A stretch of DNA of 64,000 nucleotides from Paenibacillus massiliensis subsp. panacisoli DSM 21345 (GCF_000426545.1 NZ_AUFO01000010.1:186001-250000); one strand, 5' to 3'; shown: positions 15,922 through 24,661, counted from the stretch's first letter. Notes: a model not told the origin generated them from the sequence alone. Numbers and translations: made by a program.

Positions 15922-15964
15922 TTAGCTGGAGAGTAAGGCAAGCAGGAGAGAAAGGACTTGTGAC

Positions 15965-18607
15965 ATGATGAACGGACCATATACATATCGCCTCCACCAT
16001 ACAAAGGAACCTGAACAGGTCCGCCCTGCCGTCAAATATACAAGTGCGGAATTGGAGCAAATGACAAGCTTCCAGCTACGGAGCATTTGTGAGAAGGAGC
16101 GTCTGGTGGAGGGCCTTGCAAAACGTCTGTCTAGAGACGAGCTAATCCGAATGATTCTCAGATTCCGCAATGCGGAGGAGCGTCTCTATATCACTCGTCA
16201 CCAACCCGGTGGGTTCGAGCGACTGGAGACGGTCCTGCGCAAATACGGCAACGCCAGTCAACAGCCTAGCGAGGGAATCAGAGTACCGGCGAAGATCACT
16301 TTATATGAAGGTGTCACACTGGGACGACTGGATCAGGTTCGGATCGAATCCGAGCTGCCTTGGCTTGGTGAATCCAATGTGCTGCTGACCAATGCGACAG
16401 GCGAGCTCTGCGGTATTCTTAATTTGGTAAAGGATCAGCAGCGCAACGGTGTGTACTATCTGGAACGGGATAGCGACGCGGAGCTGCGGCGTACAGCGAA
16501 CCAGAACTATAGCCTCTGGTTCCTGCGCAGGCAGGATTCAGAGTATATGTACAGGGCCTATTACGATAACAGGCCACTACTGCCTCTGAATCTGCATGGT
16601 GTGCGCGTCCCTGTTGCAGAGCTATCCATTCGCGGCACTGAGGCGACGGATGCGATTCTCGCTATTGACTTCGGAACCAGTAATACGACGGCAGGTGCTT
16701 ACCTGGATCATTCGTATGTATCCAATCCCTCTGCTGCCCGTGTCAAGCTAAATGCCATTAATTATGTAGTCTTTCCCGGACGTGGTGGGAAGGATGGTGC
16801 ATGGATCGAGGTGCTGCCAACAGTGGTTAGGGTCGCCGATTGCTCGAATCCAGAGCACATTGTATATGAATTCGGCGAAGAAGCGTGGCGCTCCGGCGGA
16901 GTGTCAGGCAGCAAAGCAACCGTAATACGGGGCATCAAGCGCTGGGTGAATGATTACGAGAAGATCGAGGAACTGATGGATGCTGAAGGCAATACGGCAA
17001 CGGCCCCCCGCAGTGAGATTCTGGCATCATTCGTCCGCTATGTGGTTGCCGCCGCTGAGCAGCAATTCAAATGCCGATTCAGGCATCTTCATTTCACGAC
17101 ACCCGTGAAGCTTAAGCCCCAATTCATCACGATGTTTACAGACATCCTGCCGGATTATCATATTGAAGCCGAGGATGCGTTGGATGAAGGGCTGGCGGTG
17201 CTATATAACACGCTTGCCGAGCAGATGGATAAGGGAACCTTTGCCGATGGTGCAGAATATCAGGCGCTTGTGCTGGATTGCGGGGGTGGAACGACGGATA
17301 TGTCCTCCTGTCGCTTCCGTATCGAAGACGGCAGAATCGCCTACAAGCTTGATATTCACACGACCTATGAGAATGGGGATACGAATTTTGGCGGTAACAA
17401 TCTGACCTATCGGATTATGCAGTTCATCAAGATTGTGATCGCAGGCTATTATGCGACAGAGACGAGGCTGCCGGATACGGATATTGATCAGCTCATCGGA
17501 ATACCGTCGGGTGATCTGTATCGCCATGTGGACGAGTATGGTGTGGAGGCAGTGTATGCGAATCTGGAGGCACGCTACCAGGAGGCAGAAGCGATTGTGC
17601 CTACGGCCTTCAAGCATTACGAGCATGCGACGCGGGAAGAGTACCAACGTGTGCTTGGGAATTTCCACTTGCTATGGAGTGCGGCCGAAAATATGAAACG
17701 GGAGTTCTTCCTGCGGACCGGGGTGCTGCGTAGCCGCTTCGAATCAGAGCACATTGCGTCACGAGAGACTGATCTGAACATCTCGGTGATGGAGGGCTGG
17801 CTGATCTCGGTGCTGGAGAATGGACGCTTCCGGGATGAGTATGGCCTCCCAGATGTTGTGTTCAACATTCGGGAGATCCAGCAGCTGGTGAAGGCAGATA
17901 TTTATAATGTCGTACGCAAGTTCCTGGACGACTTCTATATGACGGGACGGTTGCAGCATTACTCGATTATCAAGCTGACAGGTCAGTCCTGCCGGATTGA
18001 TGTCTTTCGTGAAGCGCTGAAGGAGTTCGTGCCTGGACGCAGCATCGAATTCAGGCAGCGGGCCGAGGATTCCAGTCAGGTACCTGAGCTGAAGATGGCC
18101 TGCCTTCGCGGAGCTATTCGATATCTGAATGCGAAGAAGATGGGGATGATCGAGCCTCGCATTACGAATCATGTACCAGTCATTCCTTACACGGTGTCCG
18201 CTTGGGCTCATACTGGTCAGGAGAAGCAGCTTATTACGGGTCTTGAGGGCCATCGTGTCCGGGGCTCCATTTCCAGACCATCCCATGTCGGAGAGGTAGA
18301 GTTCTTCCTGACCTCCAGCGGTGGAGCGCTGCGACAGCGCCACGTGTACCGGGAACGTAAGCAGGAATATCGTCCTCTTCCTTATGAGGAGATCGCCCGT
18401 CAATACGGAGAGGATATTCCACAGGATGAGACGGATACGATCCGCAACGGGGAGACGAAGTATTTTGTATTCGCAGGCGGCAGCAGTTGGGGCTTCTACG
18501 TGATACCTGTGGCTCGCATTCAGGATCAGCTGCATCTTGGAGTGCAGCAGTTCTGTCCGTTTGAGAATGATCTGTCGGAGCTGGACTTTTTTGACGGTAC
18601 GAAGTAG
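15965..18607 (+). CDS. Hsp70-like ATPase with long N-terminal extension
   Basis: An 880-residue protein. Residues about 25-70 form a SAP-like helical motif (SAELEQMTSFQLRSIC then LSRDELIRMILRF), and about 75-220 are beta-rich. From about 228 there is an actin/Hsp70-type ATPase: phosphate-1 motif ILAIDFGTSNTTAGAY and phosphate-2 motif VLDCGGGTTDMSS near 435. No canonical Hsp70 substrate-binding domain or EEVD-like tail is seen, and it is much longer than DnaK. With the J-domain gene at 9284 it forms a likely dedicated chaperone pair. No AAA+ ClpV is encoded nearby, so this pair is the best local candidate for sheath assembly or recycling (hypothesis). Confidence 0.85.
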   Translation: MMNGPYTYRLHHTKEPEQVRPAVKYTSAELEQMTSFQLRSICEKERLVEGLAKRLSRDELIRMILRFRNAEERLYITRHQPGGFERLETVLRKYGNASQQPSEGIRVPAKITLYEGVTLGRLDQVRIESELPWLGESNVLLTNATGELCGILNLVKDQQRNGVYYLERDSDAELRRTANQNYSLWFLRRQDSEYMYRAYYDNRPLLPLNLHGVRVPVAELSIRGTEATDAILAIDFGTSNTTAGAYLDHSYVSNPSAARVKLNAINYVVFPGRGGKDGAWIEVLPTVVRVADCSNPEHIVYEFGEEAWRSGGVSGSKATVIRGIKRWVNDYEKIEELMDAEGNTATAPRSEILASFVRYVVAAAEQQFKCRFRHLHFTTPVKLKPQFITMFTDILPDYHIEAEDALDEGLAVLYNTLAEQMDKGTFADGAEYQALVLDCGGGTTDMSSCRFRIEDGRIAYKLDIHTTYENGDTNFGGNNLTYRIMQFIKIVIAGYYATETRLPDTDIDQLIGIPSGDLYRHVDEYGVEAVYANLEARYQEAEAIVPTAFKHYEHATREEYQRVLGNFHLLWSAAENMKREFFLRTGVLRSRFESEHIASRETDLNISVMEGWLISVLENGRFRDEYGLPDVVFNIREIQQLVKADIYNVVRKFLDDFYMTGRLQHYSIIKLTGQSCRIDVFREALKEFVPGRSIEFRQRAEDSSQVPELKMACLRGAIRYLNAKKMGMIEPRITNHVPVIPYTVSAWAHTGQEKQLITGLEGHRVRGSISRPSHVGEVEFFLTSSGGALRQRHVYRERKQEYRPLPYEEIARQYGEDIPQDETDTIRNGETKYFVFAGGSSWGFYVIPVARIQDQLHLGVQQFCPFENDLSELDFFDGTK

Positions 18608-18758
18608 CAGCTGCCATCAACATATATAGGCCCAAGATGGAAAAGGAGCTAGCGGATAGATCATGTGGGTCTGTATTTAACGAATCAATATTAAGTGGAT
18701 CAGCACTAAGTGGATCGGTGTAAGCGGAACAGAACATGTGAACTAAGAAGGAGGGATT

Positions 18759-19337
18759 ATGTTGTTGGCATTACAACGCATCTTTTTACGCTCTTTTATG
18801 AGATATATGCATAAGAGCTTTCATCAGCCTGCCCCACGAGGGCAGAACGGGGAGCTGATTTTGCGTAGGAACTGGCTATGGCGCGCATTTTTGTTGATCG
18901 GCTTGATCGCATTTTTGTTCCTGGAGTTTGCAGGATTACCTTGGTTGACGGCAGAGATGACCAGCACTGAGGATCAACAAATCATGAAATATCTCAACTA
19001 TTTGATCTATTACGGCCTTGCGTTGATATGTGTACAGCTGCTGCTCAATTTGACCAGCAAGACGATTATCAATGAATCCAGTGTGACCGTGCAGCGCCTG
19101 TTCCAGAGTAGAACGGTAATGTTCGAGGACATAACAGAAGTGGCGTATGCTCGGATGTTCGGCGGACAGCTAGTATTGAGTGAAGGTACTAGCAGCTTGA
19201 AAATCCCGATTGAAATGACAGGCATTATGGAGGCAGTGGACATGCTCCGTCGCAAGCTTCCTCAGGAGCAGACGCAGAAGCTTGGTGACATCGTGGATCA
19301 GAAAATGAAGATCTATGAGCAGGTATTGGCTGCATAA
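18759..19337 (+). CDS. Two-TM membrane protein with PH-like C-terminal domain
   Basis: A 192-residue protein with an N-terminal basic amphipathic stretch, two transmembrane helices (about 43-63 and 84-103) and a cytoplasmic beta-rich domain. That domain (ESSVTVQRLFQSRTVMFEDITEV and following) resembles bacterial PH/YcxB-like modules. AGAAGGAGGGA just before ATG 18759 supports the start. It could anchor the machine to the membrane or sense lipids; no family name is certain. It follows the Hsp70 gene after 151 bases. Confidence 0.6.
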   Translation: MLLALQRIFLRSFMRYMHKSFHQPAPRGQNGELILRRNWLWRAFLLIGLIAFLFLEFAGLPWLTAEMTSTEDQQIMKYLNYLIYYGLALICVQLLLNLTSKTIINESSVTVQRLFQSRTVMFEDITEVAYARMFGGQLVLSEGTSSLKIPIEMTGIMEAVDMLRRKLPQEQTQKLGDIVDQKMKIYEQVLAA

Positions 19338-19379
19338 AGCGACATTGTTAAGCTAGGCCACTGGAAAGGAGGGAACAGC

Positions 19380-20258
19380 ATGCTGGTGAATAAGTCGCCA
19401 CGCTTTGAGAAGGGGCGAATTCTCAAGACCGAGATGCTGGAGAATCTGCGGGATTACCCGCGCCGCTTCCTCGACATTCGCTATGAGGAATATTCGGATG
19501 GCATCATCGCAGGTATGAAGGTATCTGTTGAGCACGATCATTTGATAATCGGTCGGGGGATTGTTAAGCATGATGGACATTTATATCTGCTGGAGCAGGC
19601 CTATGAGCTGCCATATGCTGCAGCGAATGGCTTGTCAATCCTCAAGATACGCTTTCACGCGCAGCAAGCACAGCATGATTTCGTGACTCGTGAGGCCGAG
19701 ATTATACTGACGAAAGGTGCGGAGGAAGCAGACGGAGAGAGTGGCAGAAGTCAGAGCCGGGACCCGGTCAGGGAGCTGGAAAATGTGAATTTCCCGCGTA
19801 ATCTAACGTCAGAGCCTGGTACCACATCAATTGCCAATGAGATAGAGCTAGGACGGTTCAAGCTAAAGGAAGGGGCCGCACTACGCTCGGATTACCAGGA
19901 CTTCGCAGACATGGCGACTGAATTCAACACCTGGAGTGCAATCCGCGCTCCTTATGCTGCCTGGGAGCAGCCCACCTTACGACCGGAGATAACGAGTTGC
20001 TTCGCCACGGAACTGCTGCGTTGTCGATCGGCTGAAGCGCTGGATACCTCCTTCGCGCTGCTCTGCCTGAATAGTGAGCGGGTACAGCGAGAGGCATTGC
20101 TCCACTATCTCGGCAGTCGTGGCGGGGAATACCGGGATTATACGAACGGGGAGATGCATCGGCAGCTGGTATTGATTTTACAGGAGGTATCCCGAGGCGG
20201 GCGAGGTCAGGTGCGTTGGTCCGGGCAAAGTGGGGGCAATCGGATGATTGTGGATTAG
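19380..20258 (+). CDS. Unknown protein of the injection locus
   Basis: A 292-residue soluble protein without a recognised domain. The first 115 residues are beta-rich (DIRYEEYSDGIIAGMKVSVEH, IIGRGIVKHDGHLYLL), a pattern seen in baseplate/tail adaptor proteins that begin with a small beta domain. The rest is helical after a polar linker at about 120-150. GGAGGGAAC precedes ATG 19380. Its place before the spike genes fits a baseplate or adaptor role; this is inference only. Confidence 0.55.
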   Translation: MLVNKSPRFEKGRILKTEMLENLRDYPRRFLDIRYEEYSDGIIAGMKVSVEHDHLIIGRGIVKHDGHLYLLEQAYELPYAAANGLSILKIRFHAQQAQHDFVTREAEIILTKGAEEADGESGRSQSRDPVRELENVNFPRNLTSEPGTTSIANEIELGRFKLKEGAALRSDYQDFADMATEFNTWSAIRAPYAAWEQPTLRPEITSCFATELLRCRSAEALDTSFALLCLNSERVQREALLHYLGSRGGEYRDYTNGEMHRQLVLILQEVSRGGRGQVRWSGQSGGNRMIVD

Positions 20259-20315
20259 TCTAGGGCCTTTACGCAAACGCCTCAGTCGACTACATGGGCT
20301 AGCAAACCTGTACAA

Positions 20316-20456
20316 ATAGCGAAAGCGGAGAGCAAAAGAAGTCCTAGAGAAGCGAAGCGTTCGCCTTTAAGCCTGATTTCCAACCTTTACATCTCTTCCA
20401 ATACGGAAATCGGACTTAACAGCGATCGTAAGGACTCTTTTGCTCGGAGCGGACCT
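20316..20456. repeat. Intergenic inverted-repeat element, copy A
   Basis: A long imperfect hairpin. The left arm, about 20325-20380, begins AGCGGAGAGCAAAAGAAGTC; the right arm, about 20404-20455, read on the minus strand begins CGCTCCGAGCAAAAGAGTCC. The arms share the order GAGCAAAAG, GTCCT, TTAAG and GATTTCC. A related element lies at 24007-24132, and short pieces at about 31969-32020 and 35124-35150. It fills the gap between the 292-residue protein and the DcrB-like gene. The element may be a non-autonomous repeat (MITE- or REP-like). Confidence 0.6.
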
Positions 20457-20501
20457 AGCACACTCTAGTTCAAGCAGATGAAGTTAGAGGAGGAGACGAC
20501 C

Positions 20502-21221
20502 GTGAAATTCAAGGATGAAGAGATTTTGGCCATGATGCAGGAGCTGGAGAAGCAGACAGAACCGAGAAGCATTGAGCAAGGGACCATACGAATCGGAAAT
20601 GAGGAATACAAGTTCGCGGAACGGGCATTCTTCGACGAGGCCTTGTGGGTGCTGGTTCCCGACAGCTTTCAGCCGATGCCGCTATCCATGCAAAAGCTGA
20701 AATATCCATACGAGCAACGTCCCGAGATCGTTCTGACGAATCCGACGGGCACTGTCAATCTTACCTTCAATCGTGTGGATCAGCAGCTGCAAAATGAGTG
20801 GGTCGAGAAGCTGACGAGTGGAATGAAGAATATGCTGCGGAAAATGAGTCCGGCCAATGTCTTCTACGAGCAGAAAGTGGAGGATGTGCGTGGCAAAAAA
20901 ATCGGTTATTTCGATTTCAAAAGCCCCGGTATGGACGAGGCACTTTATCAGTTAATGTTCTATCTGGAGCTATCCGGGGAGACGCTGATGGGCAGCTTCA
21001 ATTGTTCATATCGTCAGCATAAGGATTGGCGAGAGATTGCTGTGCAGATCGTACGCTCCATACGGACATCGGATTCGGAAGAAGCCGGGGATGAGACCGA
21101 GGACGGAGCCGGGAACGGGAGAAATCGCGACAGCAAGGACATACATAAGGCCAACAACGTAACGAAGGATGGGATGGATAGCAGGAACAATAGCCAGGCA
21201 AAGGAGGGGAATTATGAGTAA
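20502..21221 (+). CDS. DcrB/PsbP-fold (DUF1795-like) protein, candidate effector chaperone
   Basis: A 239-residue protein. After a helical start of about 35 residues it shows the DcrB/DUF1795 pattern: strand-rich opening (GTIRIGNEEYKFAERAFF), VLVPDSFQPMP, PEIVLTNPTGTVNLTF, YLELSGETLMGSFNC and a final amphipathic helix (WREIAVQIVRSIR). A charged tail follows. In type VI systems Eag chaperones have this fold and shield the transmembrane segments of effectors. The downstream VgrG effector has such a hydrophobic region. GTG 20502 is chosen because GAGGAGG lies 7-8 bases before it. The stop overlaps the VgrG start (ATGAGTAA), which supports a functional link. Confidence 0.7.
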   Translation: MKFKDEEILAMMQELEKQTEPRSIEQGTIRIGNEEYKFAERAFFDEALWVLVPDSFQPMPLSMQKLKYPYEQRPEIVLTNPTGTVNLTFNRVDQQLQNEWVEKLTSGMKNMLRKMSPANVFYEQKVEDVRGKKIGYFDFKSPGMDEALYQLMFYLELSGETLMGSFNCSYRQHKDWREIAVQIVRSIRTSDSEEAGDETEDGAGNGRNRDSKDIHKANNVTKDGMDSRNNSQAKEGNYE

Positions 21222-22632
21222 AACGCAGACCATTTATACGAGCGCCGATCTGCTGGTACAGCCCTATGCGTTCGAGCATGTGCTGGATCTGGAGCTGAAC
21301 AAGCAACCAGGGGAGCATGCGACCTTGCGCATTCGTGGCGTCATATCCGAGAAGAATCTGGATCAGTATGTGGAACGAGCAGATGAAGATGAACGGATCG
21401 AGGTGCGCCTGAAGGATGAAGATACCAACGTTCCTTTATTTCAGGGGATGGTTACGGACATTTCCGTGCGAGTGGTGAACGGGGTACGGGAACTGAGCAT
21501 CGAAGCCGTCAGCGCCACCTTCCGTATGGACATCGAGAAGCGTCGTCGTTCATTTCAGAACACGGGGCAGTCGTATAGCCAACTCTTCACGCATATCACA
21601 TCGGCCTACGACGGAGCCGAGGTCGTAGATACGGCTTCGGGCGGAGCGGCGGTCGGTGAACTGGTCGTGCAATATCTGGAGACAGACTGGGCATTTATCA
21701 AACGAGTAGCCTCTCGTCTGCATGCGCCTCTGCTTCCCATCTCCATGCAGCCAGGCCTGAAATATGTTATCGGGATTCCTGATCTCGGAGCGCCAGTTCA
21801 GCTAGACGAACACAATTACCGGATTCAGAAAAATCTGGAGCAATATAAAATACTGTCGAGCAACGGTGTGAACGGGTATCAGGAGAACAATGCCCTGAGC
21901 TATGAAGTGATGAGCCATGCTGTACTGGAGCTGGGGAGCGCGGTCGTATTTCGTCAGCGTCAGCTCTATGTGGCCGAGGTTCGCACTCATTTGGAGGGCC
22001 AACTGGTGGTCAGCCGTTATGTGCTGCGGGATGCAGAGGGGCTGAAGTGTCGCACAAGCTATGCCTTTGGGCTGTCCGGGGTATCCCTGTTCGGTAAGGT
22101 CAAGCAAGTGGCCAAGGATCAGGTGCAAATTAGCCTGGATATTGATCAGGGTTCCTCGGCAGCAGGAGCGATGTGGTTCCCTTATTCAACGGTCTATTCC
22201 TCCCCGGACGGAAGTGGCTGGTACGTCATGCCCGAGATTGGCGACCAGGTGCGGCTGTACTTCCCGGATGAGGTAGAGCAGCACGCCTTCGTGGCCAGCT
22301 CGGTGGACCTCTCTTCCTCCGATCCGGTCAAACGGGGCGATCCTTCCGTGAAGAGTATCAGTACAAAATACGGAAAACAACTCGTTTTCACGCCTGGTGC
22401 CGTGGAGGTCATTAGTAATGACAAGCTGCTGATGCGTCTGACGGACGAGGGCGGGATAGAGATTATTAGTGATAAGAAGATCGTTCTCAAGGCTGAGGAA
22501 GACATCGAGCTGACGAGTGGCACCAAGATCTACATGGAAGGGATGAGTGGCATCCAGTTCAAGCAGGGCGGCGCAGAGCTGAACATTATGGATGACGTGA
22601 AGTTGAGCGGAGGTAAGGTGTATATCGAATGA
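21214..22632 (+). CDS. VgrG-like spike protein (gp27/gp5-type), no toxin
   Basis: A 472-residue spike protein. The N-terminal 280 residues are gp27/late-control-D-like (TSADLLVQPYAFEHVLDLEL, then VRVVNGVRELSIEAVSATFRM). An OB-fold gp5-like part follows, about 285-375 (SLFGKVKQVAKDQVQISLDI, MPEIGDQVRLYFPDEVE). A short beta-helix-like end (ELTSGTKIYMEGMSGIQFK) completes it. It lacks any C-terminal toxin, unlike its paralogue at 24682. It may be the generic spike or a scaffold that pairs with the DUF4280 tip. ATG 21214, AAGGAGGGG upstream. Its stop overlaps the next start (ATGA). Confidence 0.88.
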   Translation: MSKTQTIYTSADLLVQPYAFEHVLDLELNKQPGEHATLRIRGVISEKNLDQYVERADEDERIEVRLKDEDTNVPLFQGMVTDISVRVVNGVRELSIEAVSATFRMDIEKRRRSFQNTGQSYSQLFTHITSAYDGAEVVDTASGGAAVGELVVQYLETDWAFIKRVASRLHAPLLPISMQPGLKYVIGIPDLGAPVQLDEHNYRIQKNLEQYKILSSNGVNGYQENNALSYEVMSHAVLELGSAVVFRQRQLYVAEVRTHLEGQLVVSRYVLRDAEGLKCRTSYAFGLSGVSLFGKVKQVAKDQVQISLDIDQGSSAAGAMWFPYSTVYSSPDGSGWYVMPEIGDQVRLYFPDEVEQHAFVASSVDLSSSDPVKRGDPSVKSISTKYGKQLVFTPGAVEVISNDKLLMRLTDEGGIEIISDKKIVLKAEEDIELTSGTKIYMEGMSGIQFKQGGAELNIMDDVKLSGGKVYIE

Positions 22633-23363
22633 AGACGATGGATCGGGAGACAGTACTGGAGGCATTCCTGCAGGAGCATGTGCTGGAGCGCTGGGTGGAT
22701 GACATACCCCAAATTGAAGAGAACTTTTTTGCACAGCAAGAGGAGATTGAGGCATCATTGCTGGCTGCTGTGGCAGCGGTCTGTGAGCAAGCCACTGCTT
22801 TGCAGCAGGAAGGGCGTAAGGGGAGAATTCGCTATCTCTATATTTCTTGGCTGCGCACCCGTCTAATGGGCGGAGAAGGAGTATATCGTCTGGATGCCTA
22901 TGATGGGCACTGGCTGCTGGATCGAGTAGAGTGTTCGACCTCGTGGTCCGCAGACTTTGTGTTCCAGCCACTGCTGCACCGAATGGAGCGCTGGGAGCAG
23001 ACGATCAAGGGCTATGCCCGCCGGATGACTGTCATGGACCTGGAGCAGATCGGTCAGATTGAGGCGGTGAAATATCACCATCTAGCCGTGTCCTTCCTGC
23101 AGAGCATGGCTCCGCTTCTGGTTCACAGTGAGGCTTTGCAGAAGTTGGACAAGGAGCCAGGCTTCACGATCTTTGCGGGTGAATACCGGGATGAAAGCGA
23201 GCCGCTATGCCGCTGGGTGCTGGAAGACGAGCTTGATCCAGAAGGAACGGAGCAAGGTGAGAAGCAATCAGTGAAGACAGTGGACGGCAAGAGGAGCATC
23301 AGTCAAGCGGAGAGGGCAGATGCTGACAAGGAGGAGCGAGGCACATGGATTATTTCCTCCTGA
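22629..23363 (+). CDS. Unknown protein between VgrG and DUF4280 genes
   Basis: A 244-residue soluble protein, mostly helical in the first 160 residues (EENFFAQQEEIEASLLAAVA and similar), with a conserved-looking YLYISWLRTRL segment and a polar Lys/Glu-rich tail. Start and stop overlap neighbouring genes by a few bases, so it is tightly coupled to VgrG upstream and the next gene downstream. No family was recognised. Position suggests a spike-loading adaptor or effector-associated factor. Confidence 0.6.
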   Translation: MKTMDRETVLEAFLQEHVLERWVDDIPQIEENFFAQQEEIEASLLAAVAAVCEQATALQQEGRKGRIRYLYISWLRTRLMGGEGVYRLDAYDGHWLLDRVECSTSWSADFVFQPLLHRMERWEQTIKGYARRMTVMDLEQIGQIEAVKYHHLAVSFLQSMAPLLVHSEALQKLDKEPGFTIFAGEYRDESEPLCRWVLEDELDPEGTEQGEKQSVKTVDGKRSISQAERADADKEERGTWIISS

Positions 23364-23884
23364 AGCAGGACCCACGCTATACCGATGTTCCAGTACTGGA
23401 GAACATCACGGACAAGGTAGATCTGTGGAATCTGTCGCAGCTTGAGCCTGCTCACTTGGGATCAAGACCGCTCATGCTGAAGATGAAGTCAGGCAAGAAC
23501 AGTACTTTTCTTGATCTGCTGGAAAGTGCCTTGCCGCTGATGTCTGAGCGTCTGATGCGCATGCTGCAGGCCTATGGTCGAGACACCGTGTTCAAGCCTG
23601 TTGCGCTGATCGATATGGAGCAGCAAGTGATGAAGAATTACGTCGTGCCTTTCCTGCCCTACGTGGATGCTCTGCACTCATCCAGTGAGTGGAACATGGA
23701 CCAAACGGTACTGCGGCAAATTGTGTTGCAAGAGGAAGCGGTTCGAGACTATCCTATCTTTCGCATCCAGGAAGGACGCCAGCAGCGACTTATCGTGCGT
23801 CTGGATGTGGCGGAGAGTATGCTGCGGCGGGATTTTACCGGGCTTACTCTTACGCCCTTACAAGTGGAGTCACTTGAGGCATAG
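23345..23884 (+). CDS. Unknown protein, weak DUF1629/Imm11-like C-terminus
   Basis: A 179-residue soluble protein overlapping the previous gene by 19 bases. The C-terminal part (VRLDVAESMLRRDFTGLTLTPLQVE) resembles the ending of DUF1629/Imm11-type proteins, where a helix is followed by tGl-f-P. That resemblance is weak. It may be an accessory factor for spike loading, or an immunity-like protein kept within the core. GGAGCGAGGC precedes ATG 23345. Confidence 0.55.
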   Translation: MDYFLLKQDPRYTDVPVLENITDKVDLWNLSQLEPAHLGSRPLMLKMKSGKNSTFLDLLESALPLMSERLMRMLQAYGRDTVFKPVALIDMEQQVMKNYVVPFLPYVDALHSSSEWNMDQTVLRQIVLQEEAVRDYPIFRIQEGRQQRLIVRLDVAESMLRRDFTGLTLTPLQVESLEA

Positions 23885-23929
23885 CAGGATGTATGCGGTG
23901 AGGATACTGGCTTAAGGCGTGCATAGGAA

Positions 23930-24135
23930 GCAAAAGACGGATTGGGGACTGCTTTTGCTGAACGTAGATGGCGCTAGTACTTGACCAGACCAAATGTGAG
24001 TATAGAGCCGCTGCAAGCGGGGAGCCCTGTCGACTGCTGTTAAGCTTGCTGTTCTTTGAACAGATAACAAGGGATGAACAGCAAGCTTAAAGGCAGGCAC
24101 TTCGTTTCTCTAGGTCTTCCCCGCTCTCCGCTACG
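23930..24135. repeat. Intergenic inverted-repeat element, copy B
   Basis: This gap of about 380 bases holds no gene. A hairpin spans about 24007-24132: the left arm includes GCCGCTGCAAGCGGGGAGCC and TTAAGCTTGCTGTTC, and the right arm carries the exact complement of the latter. Read on the minus strand the right arm begins AGCGGAGAGCGGGGAAG and parallels the left arm of copy A at 20325 (shared AGCGGAGAGC, CCTAGAGAA, CGAAG, GCCTTTAAGC). A smaller stem AGCAAAAG/CTTTTGCT lies at about 23929-23960. Confidence 0.6.
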
Positions 24136-24268
24136 ACTACCCTCTTGAGAGCATTAGACATCAAATCAAATTCGATCAAAGAACTATTAATCGGGATATT
24201 CATGATGACAGCATGTGAACGCTCTAGCTAAAGCTGGCCGAGAGGTCTTAGAAAGGAGCATGAATCGG

Positions 24269-24661
24269 ATGGGGGAAAGCCAATATTACATTGTTCGCGG
24301 AGCCTGTATGGCGTGTGAGTATGGAAGTCACAAGCGTAAGCTGAACCTGCCTGTAAGTCACGGGGCCTTTGTGAAGGATCGACCCATGATGAATGAGGAT
24401 GACTATGGTCCCGACAATATCTCCTACTTCGGGATCTGTCAGAACCCGGACAATCCAAGCACGGAGACGATCTATCTCGTGTCGGAAGATGGACAGCAAA
24501 TATCCGGCAAGCCGTGCAAGCCGATCTTTCCGGAGAAATGGAATAAGACGAAGGAAACAACGCGAGTAGAGGGGAAGCCGGCGCTGACCAGTGAATCCTA
24601 CCAGCAGTGCATGTATATGGGCTACGTCGGATTCATGACGACTGGACAAGAAGATGAGTAG
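24269..24661 (+). CDS. DUF4280 PAAR-like spike-tip protein
   Basis: A 130-residue protein of the DUF4280 family. It has a Cys-rich small beta layout (GACMACEYGSHKRKLNLP, FGICQNPDNPST, GKPCKPIFPEKWN, QQCMYMGYVG). DUF4280 proteins are PAAR-like and are thought to cap VgrG trimers, with the cysteines and histidines probably binding metal. I start at ATG 24269 because AAGGAG at 24253-24258 is well spaced for it; ATG 24260 would be too close. The toxin-bearing VgrG begins 20 bases after its stop, so both are made together. Confidence 0.85.
   Translation: MGESQYYIVRGACMACEYGSHKRKLNLPVSHGAFVKDRPMMNEDDYGPDNISYFGICQNPDNPSTETIYLVSEDGQQISGKPCKPIFPEKWNKTKETTRVEGKPALTSESYQQCMYMGYVGFMTTGQEDE

Noticed and set aside
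22186..22971. Minus-strand frame of 261 codons across VgrG and the next gene
   Set aside because: It spans two well-supported plus-strand genes and has no ribosome-binding site or domain.
23929..23960. Terminator hairpin AGCAAAAG/CTTTTGCT after the gene at 23345
   Set aside because: No T-tract follows and the stem is part of the repeat-rich gap, so termination is not supported.
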